From: Chishuiella changwenlii
Lineage (GTDB): Bacteria > Bacteroidota > Bacteroidia > Flavobacteriales > Weeksellaceae
Assembly: GCF_900142565.1 (NCBI RefSeq)
Contig: NZ_FRBH01000015.1
Location: forward strand, 1 to 64,000
DNA length: 64,000 bases
Direction: 5' to 3'
Shown: positions 52,207 to 63,300 of the stretch, piece by piece
Numbering within the stretch: position 1 is the stretch's first letter
How the letters are laid out: each line of letters opens with the position of its first letter
The notes under the pieces: model-generated
Seen by the model: only the letters and a program-made list of their open reading frames with translations
Told to the model about the DNA's origin: nothing
Databases searched by the model: none
Program-made: the position numbers and the translations under genes

Positions 52207-53491
52207 AATTGCTATATTTTGGTTTAGAAGAGATTTACGTTTAGAAGATAATGTAGGTTTATATCAAGCTACAAAATCTGAATTTCCTGTTTTACCAATT
52301 TTTATTTTTGATGCTACTATTTTAAATCAACTAGAAGATAAAAAAGATAGGAGAGTAGATTACATTCATCAAGCCTTATCAGAAATTAATCATCAGTTAA
52401 AATCTCACCAATCTAAATTGCAAACATTTTACGAAAAACCAAGTGATGTTTACAGAGATTTAGCAGATAAATATGATATACAAGCGGTTTACTGTAACCG
52501 AGATTATGAACCAAGCGCTATTAATCGAGATACAGAAATCTATAATTTTTTTAAAGAAAAAAATATACCATTCAAAGCATATAAAGATCAAGTTATTTTT
52601 GATAAAAATGATATTTTAAAAAAAGATAATACTCCTTATACTGTTTATACACCTTATGCAAAGAAATGGAAAGAAAATTTAGTGAAAGAAGATTATCAAT
52701 CTCATAAAACTAATTTTTCGAACTTCTACCAACAACCATTTTCAGAAATTCATTCACTAAAAGAAATTGGCTTTCAGAAAACAGCTTATAAATTTATTCA
52801 GCCAGTATTAGATAAGGAAATTATAAAAGATTACGATCAGTTTAGAGATTTTCCAGCTCTTCAGAAAACAACACAATTAGGAACAGCTTTACGTTTTGGT
52901 ACCATAAGTATCAGAAAATGTGTTGCTTTTGCATTAAAGCATAATGCAACATGGCTCTCAGAATTAATTTGGAGAGAATTTTTTATGCAAATTTTATATC
53001 ATTTTCCTAATGTTGTCAATCAATCATTTAAAAAGAAATACGACGAAATCCAATGGCGTAATAATGAAATAGAATTTGATAAATGGTGTCAAGGAAATAC
53101 GGGCTATCCAATTGTAGATGCAGGAATGCGACAATTGAATGAAACTGGTTACATGCATAACCGTGTCCGAATGATAGTGGGAAGTTTTCTTTGTAAACAT
53201 TTATTAATAGATTGGCGCTGGGGAGAAACTTATTTTGCTCAGAAATTAAATGATTATGATTTATCTGCAAATAATGGAAATTGGCAATGGGCAGCAGGTT
53301 CTGGCTGTGATGCTGCACCATATTTCAGAGTTTTTAATCCAACACTGCAAACAGAAAAATTCGACAAAGAACTTAAGTATATAAAAAAATGGGTTACAGA
53401 ATTTGAAACCCTAGAATATTCACAACCAATCGTAGAGCATTCTTTAGCTAGACAAAGAGCATTAGATGTTTATGGTAAAGCGCTAAAGTAG
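52196..53491 (+). CDS. deoxyribodipyrimidine photolyase / cryptochrome family protein
   Basis: A 431-aa protein with an N-terminal Rossmann antenna domain (IFWFRRDLRLEDNVGL) and the C-terminal FAD-binding helical domain: WLSELIWREFFMQI, GYPIVDAGMRQLNETGYMHNRVRM and ANNGNWQWAAGSGCDAAPYFRVFNP. These match class I CPD photolyases, which split UV cyclobutane dimers using blue light; a purely sensory cryptochrome role cannot be excluded. Its start lies within the crtY end (11-nt overlap), so it is the last gene of the carotenoid operon. Confidence 0.93.
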   Translation: MKDKIAIFWFRRDLRLEDNVGLYQATKSEFPVLPIFIFDATILNQLEDKKDRRVDYIHQALSEINHQLKSHQSKLQTFYEKPSDVYRDLADKYDIQAVYCNRDYEPSAINRDTEIYNFFKEKNIPFKAYKDQVIFDKNDILKKDNTPYTVYTPYAKKWKENLVKEDYQSHKTNFSNFYQQPFSEIHSLKEIGFQKTAYKFIQPVLDKEIIKDYDQFRDFPALQKTTQLGTALRFGTISIRKCVAFALKHNATWLSELIWREFFMQILYHFPNVVNQSFKKKYDEIQWRNNEIEFDKWCQGNTGYPIVDAGMRQLNETGYMHNRVRMIVGSFLCKHLLIDWRWGETYFAQKLNDYDLSANNGNWQWAAGSGCDAAPYFRVFNPTLQTEKFDKELKYIKKWVTEFETLEYSQPIVEHSLARQRALDVYGKALK

Positions 53492-53575
53492 GTTTTAATA
53501 AATATTTAATATTTTTTTTAATTAAGATAAAGTTTACATTTTGTAATTTGGTTATCATCAAAATTTAAAAAAAAT

Positions 53576-54601
53576 ATGAAAGCAGTTAGATACTTTGGAC
53601 ATAAAGACGTTAGAGTTGTTAATGATTTAGAAAAACCAACGCCAAAGGGCGATGAGGTCTTATTAAAGATAGGAGGAGCGGGAGTTTGTCATTCAGATTT
53701 ACATATTATAGATGAAGGAACTGTAGGAGATTTAGTTTTTACTTTAGGGCACGAAAATGCTGGTTGGGTAGAAGAAGTAGGAGATACAGTAACGGATTAT
53801 AAAAAAGGAGATGCAGTTTTAGTATATGGTCCTTGGGGATGTGGACACTGTAAACCATGTCAACAATCAAAAGAAAACTATTGCAATCACCAAAGTGAGC
53901 TTGGTTATGGAGGTGGATTAGGTTTAGACGGAGGGATGTCTGAATATATGTTAGTGCCATCATCTAGATTATTGGTTCCTATTCATGATTTAGATCCAGT
54001 TATTGCAGCGCCATTAACAGATGCAGCGTTAACGCCTTATTCAGCTATTAAAAAATCTTTGCCTAAACTTATGCCAGATGAGTTTGTTGTTGTAATTGGA
54101 GTAGGAGGATTAGGACATGTAGCAGTTCAAATTTTACGAGAAATGACAGGAGCAGCAATCATTGCTTGTGATGTAACAGAAGATAAATTAGAATTTGCAA
54201 AATCTTTAGGAGCAGCTTACACAGTTAATTCAAAAGATGCAGATGCAGCAGAACAGATTTTAAAAATTGCAGGAATTCAAAAAGTAAAAGTAGTATTAGA
54301 TTTTGTAGGAGCAACGCCAACTATAGAGCTAGGAACTAAAATAGTTTCTATGGATGGCGACTTAACAATTGTTGGACTTGGTGGTGGTTACTATGAATAT
54401 AGTATGAATGGTCTTCCTTTTGGTGTAAGTATGTCAAACCCTTATTGGGGATCTCGTACAGAATTAATGGAAGTTGTAGGATTGGCTAGACAAAAGAAAA
54501 TTCATATAGAGATTGAACAATATAAATTCGATCAAGCAAACGAAGTTTATGATAGAATGAGACAAGGTAAAATAAAGGGGCGTGCAGTATTAACGCCTTA
54601 A
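53576..54601 (+). CDS. zinc-dependent alcohol dehydrogenase (MDR family)
   Basis: A 341-aa medium-chain dehydrogenase. Catalytic zinc ligands are C (GVCHSDLH) and H-E in LGHENAGWV; the structural zinc loop has four cysteines in CGHCKPCQQSKENYC. The NAD(P) Rossmann motif is VVVIGVGGLGHVAVQ. It oxidises primary alcohols or reduces aldehydes; the substrate is unknown. It stands 84 bp after the photolyase, outside the overlapping run, and ends at a long palindromic terminator. Confidence 0.93.
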   Translation: MKAVRYFGHKDVRVVNDLEKPTPKGDEVLLKIGGAGVCHSDLHIIDEGTVGDLVFTLGHENAGWVEEVGDTVTDYKKGDAVLVYGPWGCGHCKPCQQSKENYCNHQSELGYGGGLGLDGGMSEYMLVPSSRLLVPIHDLDPVIAAPLTDAALTPYSAIKKSLPKLMPDEFVVVIGVGGLGHVAVQILREMTGAAIIACDVTEDKLEFAKSLGAAYTVNSKDADAAEQILKIAGIQKVKVVLDFVGATPTIELGTKIVSMDGDLTIVGLGGGYYEYSMNGLPFGVSMSNPYWGSRTELMEVVGLARQKKIHIEIEQYKFDQANEVYDRMRQGKIKGRAVLTP

Positions 54602-54614
54602 TTTTTTACTTAAA

Positions 54615-54658
54615 TTAAACAAAATAACCAACTGCATGCAGTTGGTTATTTTGTTTAA
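54615..54658. terminator. perfect 44-bp palindrome after the alcohol dehydrogenase
   Basis: Two 22-bp arms (54615-54636 and 54637-54658) are exact reverse complements with no spacer; the centre is GCATGC. Inner GTTGGTTATTTTG gives the T-rich 3' side of a terminator. Acts on either strand. Confidence 0.85.
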
Positions 54659-54725
54659 CACTATTTATATTCAAAAAAAGTACTTTATAATTTTTGAGTA
54701 TTAAAATCTTATTTATTTTTGTCTA

Positions 54726-56534
54726 ATGCAACTAAACAGAAAATATAAGATTCTTCTATTTATAAAAAGAAGTGTAAATTTTTTCCAAAATTTACTCAAT
54801 CTCCTTAAACTTGTTTTAAGCGAGAGGCAATTTTTATATTTATCGTGTATATTAGTTGCAATATCTTCAGCTTTTGCTGTAATCGTATTAAAATCTTTTG
54901 CGCACAGCGTACTTCAATTCACAGTTTACATTAGTGGTATTTTAAAATTACCATACATGAATAGTTTACTACCTATAGTAGGGATTTTATTAACTGTATT
55001 TGTCGTTAAAAATTTTTTAGACGGATCTATAGAAAAAGGAACATCACAAATTATGATTGCTGTTGCCAAGCGATCTGGTATAATGCCAAAAAAGCAAATG
55101 TATGCCCAAATTATAACCAGCTCTTTAACTGTAGGTATGGGTGGTTCTGCAGGATTAGAATCTCCAATTACCATTACAGGAGCAGCTTTTGGTTCTAACT
55201 ATGGGCAATATTACCGTTTTAAATATAAACACAGAGCACTCTTATTAGCCTGTGGAGTTGCATCAGGAATTGCAACAGCATTCAATGCACCAATTGCTGG
55301 AGTTTTATTTGCAATAGAAATTGTTTTGGCGGATATGAGTGTTACAGCTTTTATTCCTTTACTATTGTCATCTGCAACAGGAGCATTAATAGCTAATCTA
55401 ACATTAAAAAGTAGTATGTTACTTTCTTTTCGTTATGCACTTGGTTTCGATTATCATAATGTTATTTTCTATATTATTTTAGGCGTTTTGGCTGGATTCA
55501 TCTCTGTATATCATGCCAGATTATTTAGAAGAGTAGAACATCTTATAGGGAATTATTCTGATAATTTATATTGGAGAGCTCTCGTAGGGGCATCTAGTTT
55601 AGCAATATTAATATTTTTCTTTCCTACTTTATTTGGAGAAGGGTATGAGAGTATAAAATATCTAGCCAATGACGAAGCAGGCTTTCTTTTAAATAATTCC
55701 TTGTTAGAAACTTTTAAAACCAATCAATGGATTATTTTAGGATTAATATTAATTATGATTCTCATAAAATCTATTGCTACTGGATTAACATTGGGAAGTG
55801 GAGGAAATGGAGGAAACTTTGCTCCGTCTCTTTTTGTAGGTTCATATTTGGGTTATTTTGTCTCAAAATTTTTCAACTTATTAGGTTTTACTGTACCAAT
55901 AGGAAATTTTACTGTTGTAGGGATGGCAGCAGTTCTTAGTGGACTATTTCATGCACCATTAACAGCTATTTTTCTAATAGCAGAAATTACAGGAGGATAT
56001 GGATTAATTATTCCTCTAATGTTAGTATCATCAATAAGTTTTGCTATATCAAAACGATACGATAAATACTCAATGGATGTACATTCTATAGCGGATCAAG
56101 GAATTGTATTTACATCCGACAAAGACAGAAACCTTTTTAATAAGATCGATTTATTTTCTATTTACATTAAAAATATTCAAACATTAACACCAAATAATAC
56201 AATAGAAGATGTAAGGGAGATTTTTGCATCAACAACACAAGATTTTATTCCTATTTTAAATGAAGACGAATCCATTCATGGAATTATAGTTTTAGATCAT
56301 ATACGTTCGTTTATTTTTAGAAATAATACATCTAATAAAACTTACGAAGATTGTATTACAGAAGCATCATCAACTTCAGTTTTTGCAAATGCTGCAAATG
56401 TGATAAATATGATGGAAAGTAAAAAAATAGAATATATGTTACTTACAAAACAAGGAAAGTTTGTTGGTTATGTTACAGAAAGTTTATTATTAGAAAACTA
56501 TAGAGATAATTTAAAGAAACTTAGAATTGAATAA
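54726..56534 (+). CDS. CLC-type chloride channel/transporter with CBS domains
   Basis: A 602-aa CLC protein: a membrane domain (about residues 35-430) and two C-terminal CBS domains (about 470-595). Selectivity regions are SAGLESPI, with E145 equal to the gating glutamate of E. coli ClC-ec1, GGNGGNFAPSLFVG, and Y in TGGYGLI. Where ClC-ec1 has the internal proton glutamate E203 (IIEEM), this protein has AIEIV, with I199 in that place; this points to weak or absent proton coupling. Substrate anion not known. Single gene. Confidence 0.9.
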   Translation: MQLNRKYKILLFIKRSVNFFQNLLNLLKLVLSERQFLYLSCILVAISSAFAVIVLKSFAHSVLQFTVYISGILKLPYMNSLLPIVGILLTVFVVKNFLDGSIEKGTSQIMIAVAKRSGIMPKKQMYAQIITSSLTVGMGGSAGLESPITITGAAFGSNYGQYYRFKYKHRALLLACGVASGIATAFNAPIAGVLFAIEIVLADMSVTAFIPLLLSSATGALIANLTLKSSMLLSFRYALGFDYHNVIFYIILGVLAGFISVYHARLFRRVEHLIGNYSDNLYWRALVGASSLAILIFFFPTLFGEGYESIKYLANDEAGFLLNNSLLETFKTNQWIILGLILIMILIKSIATGLTLGSGGNGGNFAPSLFVGSYLGYFVSKFFNLLGFTVPIGNFTVVGMAAVLSGLFHAPLTAIFLIAEITGGYGLIIPLMLVSSISFAISKRYDKYSMDVHSIADQGIVFTSDKDRNLFNKIDLFSIYIKNIQTLTPNNTIEDVREIFASTTQDFIPILNEDESIHGIIVLDHIRSFIFRNNTSNKTYEDCITEASSTSVFANAANVINMMESKKIEYMLLTKQGKFVGYVTESLLLENYRDNLKKLRIE

Positions 56535-56777
56535 CCCGCAACCTTATTGGTTGCTTTCTTCCTGAGTCGTTAACCTCAAAGTATTTTGCGAAGCCAACTT
56601 TTTTGAGGAAGTTGCCATCACAAAATAATCATGTCCTTTTATCTTGAGCTTAGAAGTTGGAAACTAGAAGTTAGAGTTTAGTTTTAAGATATAAGGGAAT
56701 TAGGACTTTGTTTAAAACCACTACTCTGTACATTAAAATAAAAAAAACCTTCAAGATTTTCTTGAAGGTTTCTAATT
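56535..56777. other. intergenic region between converging genes
   Basis: No gene seen. It holds a short dyad GCAACC/GGTTGC at about 56541, an imperfect CCTCAAA/TTTGAGG pair, and a near-duplicate 10-13 bp stretch (AGAAGTTGGAAACT / AGAAGTTAGAGTTT) at about 56649-56677. Confidence 0.5.
56741..56771 (-). terminator. terminator of the 172-aa protein gene
   Basis: Stem AAACCTTCAAG/CTTGAAGGTTT with a 5-nt loop; on the minus strand it is followed by a T-run of at least four. It begins 7 bp after the gene. Confidence 0.9.
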
Positions 56778-57296
56778 TTAAGGTTTCCAGAAAGTCCAGA
56801 CACTTCCGTTAAATACAGCAAGCAATCTGTTTGTAGTATCATAAACTATCATTCCTGGGCTAGGATCAATAATATTAAGATGAGGTTCTGGTACTTTAGG
56901 AAGTATCATAGCCTTGTCTGTATCTGTTAATACCAATAGACCTTTTGTTTCGTCTGTATCGGCATTATTTCCGATTGCCATTTTAGAATCTGGCAATTCT
57001 GTTTTAGTTGTTTGAATAGAAATATCAGCCAAACCACTATCGTCAACTGAAAGGTCTATCCATTCACTGTCTTTTAAATATTTTACTTTATGATCAGTAA
57101 CATCGTAAATCAGAGTACCACTTTCTGTAATAGCACTTTTGTCTTCTACATAAGGTAAAATAATACCTCTATTTTCAGCTTCGGAAAACTCTAACGAAAC
57201 AGATGAGTTACTTGCTTCTGGTGTTCCTATTGTTAATTGAGATTTTACTATTGTTGTAAAACATAGTAAAACAATAATTGGAATTATAGTTTTCAT
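56778..57296 (-). CDS. small secreted protein with a duplicated surface module
   Basis: A 172-aa protein with a signal peptide (about residues 1-19, ending VKSQ). Its two halves repeat one pattern: GIILPYVEDKS...GTLIYDVTDHKVKYLKDSEWIDL and AMILPKVPEPH...GMIVYDTTNRLLAVFNGSVWTFW, i.e. LP...P..G..xYD....xx.xxG..W. The same pattern ends the giant protein upstream and sits in the middle of the three lectins. It follows the giant GEVED gene by 87 bp and is probably its partner in one transcript. No known function. Confidence 0.8.
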   Translation of the reverse strand: MKTIIPIIVLLCFTTIVKSQLTIGTPEASNSSVSLEFSEAENRGIILPYVEDKSAITESGTLIYDVTDHKVKYLKDSEWIDLSVDDSGLADISIQTTKTELPDSKMAIGNNADTDETKGLLVLTDTDKAMILPKVPEPHLNIIDPSPGMIVYDTTNRLLAVFNGSVWTFWKP

Positions 57297-57331
57297 ATAA
57301 AAAGGTTAAAAGGTTAGTTGTTTTCTAATGC

Positions 57332-57366
57332 ATTAGCAATAGGTGAAAAAAATACCTATTGCTAAT
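57332..57366 (-). terminator. hairpin between the giant gene and the 172-aa gene
   Basis: Perfect 13-bp stem ATTAGCAATAGGT/ACCTATTGCTAAT around a 9-nt A-rich loop. No clear T-run follows it, so it may be an attenuator or mRNA-processing hairpin inside a two-gene unit. Confidence 0.5.
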
Positions 57367-57383
57367 TGCCTTAGTTTATTATT

Positions 57384-60300
57384 TTAATCAGGACAAGCTT
57401 GACTTGTCATGCAGAACCATCCAAATGATACACCATCATCTTTAGAAGTGTATATTTTCATACATTTATTAGTTGTATCATAAATAGTCATTCCTTCAAC
57501 AAAGTTATCTGGGTTAATACCAATTGGTTCATTTAGGTTATTAAATGGAATTCTATTTAAAACAAATCCATTTGTTTTAGACTCCATCGCTAACCATGCT
57601 CCTTTACGAACTTTAGGCCAATTGTCTGTACTATTAATTCTTCTTGAAACAGAACTAACACCTACATTTGTGTCTAAAATTGTACCTCCAGTAGTTATTG
57701 GAGACTTGTAACAAAGTAATTCACAAGCACCTTTTATCCAGTCTAAGAAATAATCTTCTACTTCACCATCTTGCGCTGCAAGGAAACTTCTTTCATCTGC
57801 AGGTGTAGCAGTATTATCTTCTAATAACTGAGTTGTAAGGCGTAATCTTACAAAACTTCTTAATGCATCAAGCTCATCACTACAATTTAATGGATTATTA
57901 GGCCAAGTTATGTTCACAGTTTGCTGTTCTTGTGAAGGTGGAACTTCAACCACAACTGTTTCATTTGGATCGAAAATACCATTATCATTCCAGTCTATGA
58001 AACCATATAAGTAAGCTGTAGAATCAGTTTTATTTGTTAACGGAACAGCTAGTGTATATGCACTTCCAGGAACTTTAGTAGGTAATACTCCTGTAAATGC
58101 ATCTTCGTCATCTCCAAAAATATCACTATCGTCACCAGAAGCATTATTAGAGCTTCCAGACTCTGTAAATTGTGGACCATCTTCACTATCAGGTGCTATA
58201 GCTCCTAATTTTAAAGGATTATCTTCTTGACTGAATTTTATTTCATGTCGAGCCATATTTTCCTCTCCACCAAGATTATAGCGTTCATCTAAATCTCCAT
58301 AATCATATGCAGGAGGGCTACCACAAATAACACCTGTAGAAGGAAGTCCATTAAAACTAAATTCATTAGGACTCTGTGTACAACCACCACAACCATCACT
58401 ACCATCAGCAGTGTGTCCAGTGTAGCCATATCGATCACTACCTTCTCTAACTAACATAGAAACATGTCCACCTGCTTCAATGAAGCGAACTTTTCCACTT
58501 AACATCTGAGCACCATTATTAACTGTTATAGCAGTAGGAACAGTAATATTACCAGAAACAATAGCAGTAGCTCCAACAATACCTGTTTTTCCACCATCAT
58601 TACTTCCTGCTGTATATGCTCTACCTTCGTTTGTAATAACAGAAAATATAGGGAAATTACTATCGTGGTTATTTGCTGAAATCCAAACAACCTCTGGGAT
58701 ATCTCTTGTTACATCTGTTTCATTACCTGGTCCATCAGGCTCTTCATTAACCTCATTAATACTTAACCAACTAGAAGTATTAACTGTACTTCCTAATCCT
58801 AACTGCCCGTTCTGATTTGCTCCAAGAACAAAAACAACACCAGCGCTATCTCTTAAATAATATGAAGTAGCAGTTGAATTACTTAAGTCTTGTTGTAAGA
58901 TAGGAGTTGTGATATTTGGAGGAAGTGTCATTTTTGTAGCGTAATTTCTTGTCGTAACATTACTTCCATTACCTAAAAACACATTTCTACCCCAAGTATA
59001 AACATTTTCTCCGTCCATTGCTATTAAAGAGGCACCAGCACTTTTTACATCTGTTATTCCTGTAAGTGGAGTAGTTTCATTAAGCATTACTTGATGCCAT
59101 ATAAGCCCACCTAAGTTACCATTTCCTTGTGCAGGGCTTCCAGATGTATTAGTAAATACCCAAACTTCTCCTGTTTTTGTTAAAAGAGAAAGAGAAAATG
59201 GTGCACTAGTACTGGCTCCAGCATCTATTAAGCGAACGTTACCAGGTGCTGTATTTGGAGGTAATGGAACTTGTTGCATACCACTAGCTTTTGAGAATAT
59301 AAGACTATTCGCTCCAAAAGCATATAAACCACCAGAACTAAGTAAAATATATTGGTGTGCATTTGCACTATTAGAAGCACCTGTAACGAATATTGGAGTT
59401 CCTTGGAAGTTAAATCCATTTTGACCGGAAATTACTTTAATAGGAACATTCTGATTTGTACCATTTCCATTCGCACTACTACCAAATACTAACCAATCAT
59501 CTCCACTTTTTACAATACTTCCATGAAATAAAGATTGCATAGGGTCTGGCACACCAACACGATTATCATCATTAGGATCACAAGAACCTAATTCAATCGA
59601 GCTATCTACTACAGAAAGTGTATAATCTTCTACTTCTCCATTATAAGGGAAAAGGTTAGATCCTGAAGAAATTCCATAAATACCAGAACTTAAACCATCA
59701 GCAATAGATCGTTCATCAACATTTGGTGTAGATGTATTATCTGTTTGTGTAACGTTAGTTAAACGTAATCTCATATACGTTTTATCACTTGAACCAGTAT
59801 AGTTAATAAATGGCCAATTAAGTGTTACAGTTTGAGTAATTGGTTCTGGATCTGGTGGATTAATACTAGGATTTTCTGGGTCCTCTTCTGTTGGATCTTC
59901 TGGTAATGCAGGATAAGGAAGAGAAGGTACTGTAACAGAAACATGTTCATTTGCAGTAAATCTACCATTTCCATCTATATCTATCCAACCACGTAAAGTA
60001 GCAGTAGTTCCTGAATGATTAATTACATTAACAGATACATTATAACTAGAACCAGAAACTAAATCTTGAACAGGTAACTTAATTCCATCTTCATCTAATC
60101 CATCTCCATTTGTACCATTACTATCAGCTCCCGGAGCAACACTTTGTGCAGCAGGTTCTATATCTACAAGTTTACCAATCAAAAGATCTTCATTGGCAAA
60201 GTTACGAGCTGGCAACATTGTATTTGTATTGTTAAATTCATAAGATTGGGGAGCATCTCCAAAATCTGAATTAGAAGAGAACGCAATCAAATGATCCTCT

Positions 60301-63300
60301 ATCTCTCCATTTGCTATAAGTGGATTAGCATCATATTCCCCTGTACTTAAACCATCTGCAATAGAACGTTCATCGACTAATAATCCAGGAGCTCCACTAG
60401 TAAAATCAGTTAAAGTTCCTTGAGATATACGAAGACGTAAAGCTAAATTTTCTGGCTCTCCAACAATATTACTAGTTTGTGCAGCAGTCCATGTAAGTTT
60501 ATATTTACGTTTACTAAAACCATTATATGTAGTAACTGTTGCAACTTCATTTGCTTCAAATCGACCATTTTGGTTAAAATCTATCCAACCATAAAGTGTT
60601 CTACTACCAGTATGATTGGTAACAGGAACTTGTATTGTATATGGACGACTAGCAAATACAGGGTTTGTAATGAAATTTATTTCATCATCTACGAAATTGT
60701 TGCTATCTCCATCAGCATTTATACTTGTATTTTTTGTCAGCTCTTCATCTGCAGGTTCGTCTCCTATAAATAGACCAGCACTTGCTGCTTGTCTTGCAGG
60801 AGCTATAATTCCATTTCTACTTGTTTCGTAGGTATCTGGTAAATCACCATAATCAAATGAATCTGTTGTGATTGCAACACGATAATCTTCAATTTCTCCA
60901 ATTTGAGGAGTTGTGTAATTAGGAGTACTATATGTAGTTCCATCACCTATTGCTCTTCCATCGAAAGGTCTACCAGGAAATTCTATAAGTAAATTTGCAA
61001 TACGTAAACGCATATATACATTTTGTATGTCAGTAGGAATACTAGTTGTTGCAAAACGGAGAGTCATTTCTTGAGGTAGGGGTGAAGAAGGTACATTAAC
61101 TAATGAACTTTCTCCTCTATTAAGATCAAATCGACCATTGTTATTACTATCTAACCAACCCATAAAAGTTTTTGAAGAACCTGTGTTATTCAGAACTTTT
61201 ACTCTAACATAGTAGATGTTATTTTTATAGATAGGAATAATTCTTTTTATACCATCTTCTTCAAGTCCATCTCCATTTGCACCATTATTGTCAGCACCAG
61301 GAGCTACAGAATTAGGAAACTCGTCTTCTTCTATTAAATCTCCAATTCTTAGTACAGTTGATATGGCGTTTCTTGCAGATAAATTTGCACCAGTACTACT
61401 CGTTTCGTAAGAAACAGGAAGATCTCCGTTATCAAAGTTATTTGTTACCTTAAATTGATAATCTTCAATTTCTCCAGAAGCATTGCTTGGTCTAAAACTT
61501 CTAGTATCAATTAATGCTGCTCCATTACTATTACTTAATGTAGTAGCAGATAATCTAAGTCTTACATACACTTTTCCAGCCTGTAATGTAGATGCAGAAA
61601 GACCAATATTATTCCAATTTAATGTAAAATTAGAAGTTGTTCCAGCAGTAACAGATCCTGATACCGTTGCAGCTTCATTTCCATTAAATATACCATCTCC
61701 ATTAAAATCTATCCAAGCATATAAATATTTTGTACCTGTTATAGTTGTATTTACTGGAACTGTTAAAGAGTAGGCAACACCATTTGTAATAACTTCTCCT
61801 GGTTTAACACCATCTTCGTCTTCACCATCACCATTTGTACCATTGTTATCTGCACCTGCTACAACACTACTTGCTACAGGTTCATAATCAATTGTATCTC
61901 CTATGTAAAGTTCTGGTGGATTAGTATTTGTATGAGAAGCAGGTGCTCCATTTTCATAAGAAGCAGGCACATCTCCAAAATCACGAATAATTGTTAATTG
62001 ATAATCTTCAACTTCACCTTCAGAAATAGCTCCATATTCACCAGAATTTAAACCATCTGCAATAGAGCGTTCATCTAATAAAGTAGCATTAGTTCCCGAA
62101 GTAAAATCGGCAATGACTGTTCCAGCATCTGCTCGTAAATATCTAATTCTCATGTATGGTTTGTTAGTTACCGCAGACGTTATTTGTGTTGCAGTAAAAG
62201 TAACTGTAGCAGTTCTTGCATTTACAGGAACAGTTACAACTGGTGATGCTTCATTTGCTTCAAATCGACCATTATTATTAAAGTCAATCCATGCATATAA
62301 AGAAGCAGGACCTTCCGTACTATTATTAACAGCAACAGTAAAAGATTTTGCAACACCAGCTTTTATAGTTAACTGATTTTGAGAGATACCATCTTCATCA
62401 TCACCATCACCATTAGTACCATTATTATCATCACCAACAGCCACACTTTGCGGACCAAGTTCATAGTCAAAAGTGTTTCCTAAGTATAATAAGTCAGTAG
62501 GGTAATTTCTTGCAGGTCTAGCATTTCCGTTTCTATTCATTTCGTAACTTTGTGGTACATCCCCAAAATCAAATAAACTTTCACCAACTGGAAAACGATA
62601 ATCTTCAACTTCTCCAATTATAGGAGTAGTGTATACTCCAGTACTAGCACCATCAGCAATAGACCTTTCATCAATACCAGTTGTACTAGTATTATCTGTT
62701 CCAGTGGTTCTTGTTAAACGGATACGAGCATATAGATCTGTAACTCCTTCAGGAATATTAACTGTCTGCGTTCCTCTAAACCAAATATTAACTAAAGAAG
62801 TACCTGTCGCAACACTTCTATAGCCAGTAGTATTACCAGTAGCAGCAGTATAGCATACTTCGTTAGCTTGAAATTTACCGTCATTGTTAAAATCTATCCA
62901 AGCAATTATATTAGAACTAGTAGCAACGGTTACAGGTACATTAAAAGAAAGTGCAACACCTCTTTTTATAACAGGTAAAATAACTAAACCATCTTCGTCT
63001 TCACCATCTCCGTTTGTACCATTGTTATCTGTGCCTGCTGCAACTGTAGCAGGAGTTTCTTCAATGTCTATTAATTTACCAATACGATTAGCTTGGCTTC
63101 CTATTTGTCTTGCAGGGAAAGAATTACCAGCATTGTTTAACTCATAACCAGCAGGATTATCACCAAAGTCGTATGTATCAACTGGTAATTGATAATCTTC
63201 TACTTCTCCAAAAGGAGTTCTTAAATTATTTACAGAATTATTTGAAGCTGTAGCACCATTTCCAATACTTCTTTCATCTAATAATGCTGAATTTGCTCCA

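Noticed and set aside
60477-63147. Several plus-strand open frames of 64-98 aa opposite the GEVED gene
   Set aside because: They recur because the coding repeats recur and have no features of real genes; shadow frames.
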